From Opitutaceae bacterium (GTDB taxonomy: Bacteria > Verrucomicrobiota > Verrucomicrobiia > Opitutales > Opitutaceae), in assembly GCA_025352845.1 (NCBI GenBank), contig JANXSC010000408.1, forward strand, positions 1-7,453: DNA of 7,453 nucleotides, written 5' to 3'. A program made the translations under genes and the position numbers. Shown piece by piece: positions 5,331 through 7,453 of the stretch. The notes below the pieces were generated by a model, which saw only the letters and a list, made by a program, of their open reading frames with translations, was not told where the DNA came from and searched no databases. Every line of letters begins with the position of its first letter. Positions within the stretch are counted from its first letter, which is position 1.

Positions 5331-7301
5331 ATGCCCTCATCCGAGACCAACCTCGCCGACCGCTCCGGTCACCTCATCGAAACCCACAAGGGATACGACC
5401 CGCGGATCGTGTCGTTTTATTTTCTGCTCGCGGCGCTTTTCGTCACGCTCATCGCCGGGCTCGCCTACCAGCAGCTCGCGAAGGTCGACGAATACGCCGA
5501 CGCCGAGCGCAAACAGACCCAGCGCCGCATTTTTTTCCCCGGCCCGCGCGGGAACATCGAGGATCGCCATGGCAACCTCCTCGTCGGCAATCGCGCGCGT
5601 TTCTCCGTCCGCCTGCTGCTCGATCAGCTGAAGCCCGAGGTGCGCCGCGAACAGATCCGCATCCGCAATAATTTCCGCGCCACCGGCGACAAGGATGTGC
5701 CCACGCGCGATCAGCTCATGCAGCTCGCGCGTGTCTCGGTCGTGCAGCGCCACCTCGATCTGGCGAACGCGATCCTCGGGCGCACCGAGCAGGTCGACGG
5801 CAAGCGGCTGCGGCGGCACTTCGAGCGCGAGCTGCTGCTCCCTTACACGCTGCTTGAGGATCTCACGCCCGCCGACTACGCGAAATTATGGGAGCGGCTG
5901 CCCGTCAATTCGCCCGCGCAGGTCTATACGTTCAGCACGCGCGAGTATCCCTACGGCTCGGCGGCCTCGCACACGCTCGGCTACGTGGGCGCGACCGACG
6001 ATGTCGAGCTGGAGGATTTTCCCGGCGAGGATTTGAAGACCTTCAAGATGACAGGCACGATGGGCCGCGAAGGCGTGGAAAAAAAATTCGACTCCATCCT
6101 GCAGGGTGAAACCGGCGCCGCCATCTACCGCGTCGATCCCGCCGGCAACCGCATCAACAAACCGATCCAGCAGGTGTTTCCCAAGCAGGGAAAAAATATC
6201 CGGCTCTCGCTCGACATCGAGCTCCAGATGGCGGCCGAGGCGAAGATGGCGCAGAACGGCATGGCCGGTGCCGCCGTCGCCATCGATATAGCAACGGGCG
6301 AGGTGCTCGTGCTGGCCAGCAAGCCCGACTACGATCTTTCGAAATTTTCACCGCGCATCAGCTCGGCGACGTGGCAGGACGCCGTCGAGCGCGGGGCGCT
6401 GTTTCCGCGGGCGCTGGCGGGAGCCTATCAACCGGGTTCGTCGTTCAAGATTCTCACCACCATCGCCGGCCTGCGCTCCGGTGTGCTCACGCCCGACAGC
6501 ACGGCCAATTGCCCCGGTTTTTTTGTGATGGGCCGGAGGTTCAGTTGTCACGACGGCCACGCGCATGGCGACATCGGCCTGAGCCGCGCGATCGAGAAGA
6601 GCTGCAACGTTTTCTTCTACAAATTCGGCTACGACATGGGCCCGGACATCATCGCCGCAGAGGCCCGCCGTTTTCACTTCGACCGACCGACGGGGATCGA
6701 ACTCCTCGACGAAACCCGCCGCATGGTCATCCCCGATCCCGAGTGGAAGCGCAAACGGCACCACCAGGGCTGGGCCGGCGGCGACACGGTGCAGATGGCG
6801 ATCGGCCAGGGCTTCGTGCTCGTCACGCCGCTGCAGATGGCCTGCTTCGCCGCCTCGGTCGCGCGCGACGAAGTGTGGACGCAGCCCACGCTCCTGCACC
6901 AGGCCGACCGCCCGCGCCAGCAAACCGAGCGCATCGGCCTGCGGCCCGAGCAACGCGCGGCGCTCATCAACGCCATGGAGCAGGTCACGCTCACCGGCAC
7001 CGCGCGAATTCTGACCGAGGGAAAACTCCTGCCAAAAATCCCCGGGCTGCGCATGGCGGGCAAAACCGGCACCGCCCAAAACCAGAGCGCGAAAGGCATC
7101 ATCAATTTTGCGTGGTTCATCGGTTTCGCCCCCGTGGAGAACCCGCAGATCGCCATCGCCATCGCGATCGAGGGCGACACGCCGGGGGAAGAAACCGGCG
7201 GCGGGCTCTACGCCGCGCCGGTGGCGCATGCGATTTTCAAGACGTGGGCGGAAAACAAAAATCAGCCCGCCCAGCGCACGCTGCAGTTCAAGACCGAATG
7301 A
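5331..7301 (+). CDS. mrdA: Penicillin-binding protein 2, elongasome D,D-transpeptidase
   Basis: This 656-residue protein is a class B penicillin-binding protein of the PBP2 type, which crosslinks new peptidoglycan during elongation together with RodA. It has a cytoplasmic tail, one membrane anchor (about residues 27-48), the dimer/pedestal domain beginning with PRGNIEDRHGNLL (72-84), and a C-terminal transpeptidase domain. Active-site motifs are complete: SSFK with nucleophile Ser370 and Lys373, SCN at 424-426, and KTGT at 578-581. IGQG (491-494) followed by VTPLQM is also characteristic. The third residue of the second motif is Asn, the general PBP form, whereas E. coli PBP2, as I recall it, has Asp there. 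The length is close to E. coli PBP2 (about 630). The ATG at 5331 lies 19 bp after mreD, with no Shine-Dalgarno. PBP2 rather than PBP3/FtsI is favoured by the mreBCD context and the PBP2-like CHDGHAHGDIGL segment before SCN. Confidence 0.95.
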   Translation: MPSSETNLADRSGHLIETHKGYDPRIVSFYFLLAALFVTLIAGLAYQQLAKVDEYADAERKQTQRRIFFPGPRGNIEDRHGNLLVGNRARFSVRLLLDQLKPEVRREQIRIRNNFRATGDKDVPTRDQLMQLARVSVVQRHLDLANAILGRTEQVDGKRLRRHFERELLLPYTLLEDLTPADYAKLWERLPVNSPAQVYTFSTREYPYGSAASHTLGYVGATDDVELEDFPGEDLKTFKMTGTMGREGVEKKFDSILQGETGAAIYRVDPAGNRINKPIQQVFPKQGKNIRLSLDIELQMAAEAKMAQNGMAGAAVAIDIATGEVLVLASKPDYDLSKFSPRISSATWQDAVERGALFPRALAGAYQPGSSFKILTTIAGLRSGVLTPDSTANCPGFFVMGRRFSCHDGHAHGDIGLSRAIEKSCNVFFYKFGYDMGPDIIAAEARRFHFDRPTGIELLDETRRMVIPDPEWKRKRHHQGWAGGDTVQMAIGQGFVLVTPLQMACFAASVARDEVWTQPTLLHQADRPRQQTERIGLRPEQRAALINAMEQVTLTGTARILTEGKLLPKIPGLRMAGKTGTAQNQSAKGIINFAWFIGFAPVENPQIAIAIAIEGDTPGEETGGGLYAAPVAHAIFKTWAENKNQPAQRTLQFKTE

Positions 7302-7453
7302 AGCGCGCTGTGCGCCGCGCCACGCGGAGCGCGCGGCGGGCGCGACGAAACGCCTTCTCCGGCTCGGGCCACGTCGCCCGCGCGCCAAAGCGCAACCGCT
7401 GCAGCTCGGCGCGCGAATGCGCCGTCTCCGGCGTGCGCTTCTCTTCGCGCGCG
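7288..7453 (-). CDS. Possible C-terminus of a convergent gene, partial, unidentified
   Basis: On the minus strand one frame is open from the right edge to a TGA at 7290-7288, giving 54 residues that contain REEKRTPETAHSRAELQRLR and end WPEPEKAFRRARRALRVARRTARFIRS (shown as pieces WPEPEKAFRR, ARRALRVARR, TARFIRS). The alternating acidic and basic composition looks more protein-like than the plus-strand alternative starting at the ATG overlapping the mrdA stop (7298), which is almost all Arg, Ala, Ser and Cys. It would overlap the 3' end of mrdA by 14 bp in convergent orientation. I recognise no family, and at this GC content open frames are common, so this is only a candidate. Confidence 0.3.
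   Translation of the reverse strand, partial: AREEKRTPETAHSRAELQRLRFGARATWPEPEKAFRRARRALRVARRTARFIRS

Noticed and set aside
6348..7388. 346-codon minus-strand open frame opposite mrdA
   Set aside because: It is antisense to the transpeptidase domain with intact catalytic motifs; its own composition is Arg/Ala/Gly-rich without recognisable features.

Overview
This window carries a chromosomal cell-shape (rod/elongasome) locus from a GC-rich bacterium. The most likely source is the Verrucomicrobiota, perhaps an Opitutaceae relative. That placement is inference: it rests on strong G/C at third codon positions, starts without a recognisable Shine-Dalgarno sequence, the mreB-mreC-mreD-mrdA order, and intergenic palindromes of a style I remember from such genomes. 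No rRNA, tRNA or other clear phylogenetic marker is present.

Layout. Positions 1-565 (minus strand) hold the N-terminal half of a Kef-type CPA2 cation:proton antiporter that runs off the left edge. A 282-bp divergent gap with a few short inverted repeats follows. Positions 848-1942 (plus) encode a complete hormone-sensitive-lipase-family (family IV) alpha/beta hydrolase with an intact catalytic triad. A 484-bp non-coding stretch (1943-2426) is packed with palindromes and includes the leader of mreB. Next come mreB (2427-3425), a second palindrome-rich gap of 440 bp, mreC (3866-4696), a 108-bp gap with heptamer repeats in opposite orientations, mreD (4805-5311) and mrdA/PBP2 (5331-7301). At the right edge (7288-7453) a minus-strand reading frame may be the C-terminus of a convergent gene, but this is weakly supported.

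How the genes work together. MreB filaments on the inner face of the membrane, the periplasmic scaffold MreC, the membrane protein MreD and the transpeptidase PBP2 form the core of the elongasome, which directs lateral peptidoglycan synthesis. RodA, the glycosyltransferase partner of PBP2, is not encoded within the window. The antiporter and the hydrolase have no evident functional link to this set.

I found no new enzymatic or defence system; the coding content is conventional. The interesting material lies between the genes. There are two short palindromes whose differences are compensatory, a long GTAG-ended inverted repeat and a second GTAG-headed palindrome (both REP-like), a 23-nt tandem duplication beside strong hairpins that separate mreB from mreC, and oppositely oriented arrays of a GTTGAAR heptamer between mreC and mreD.
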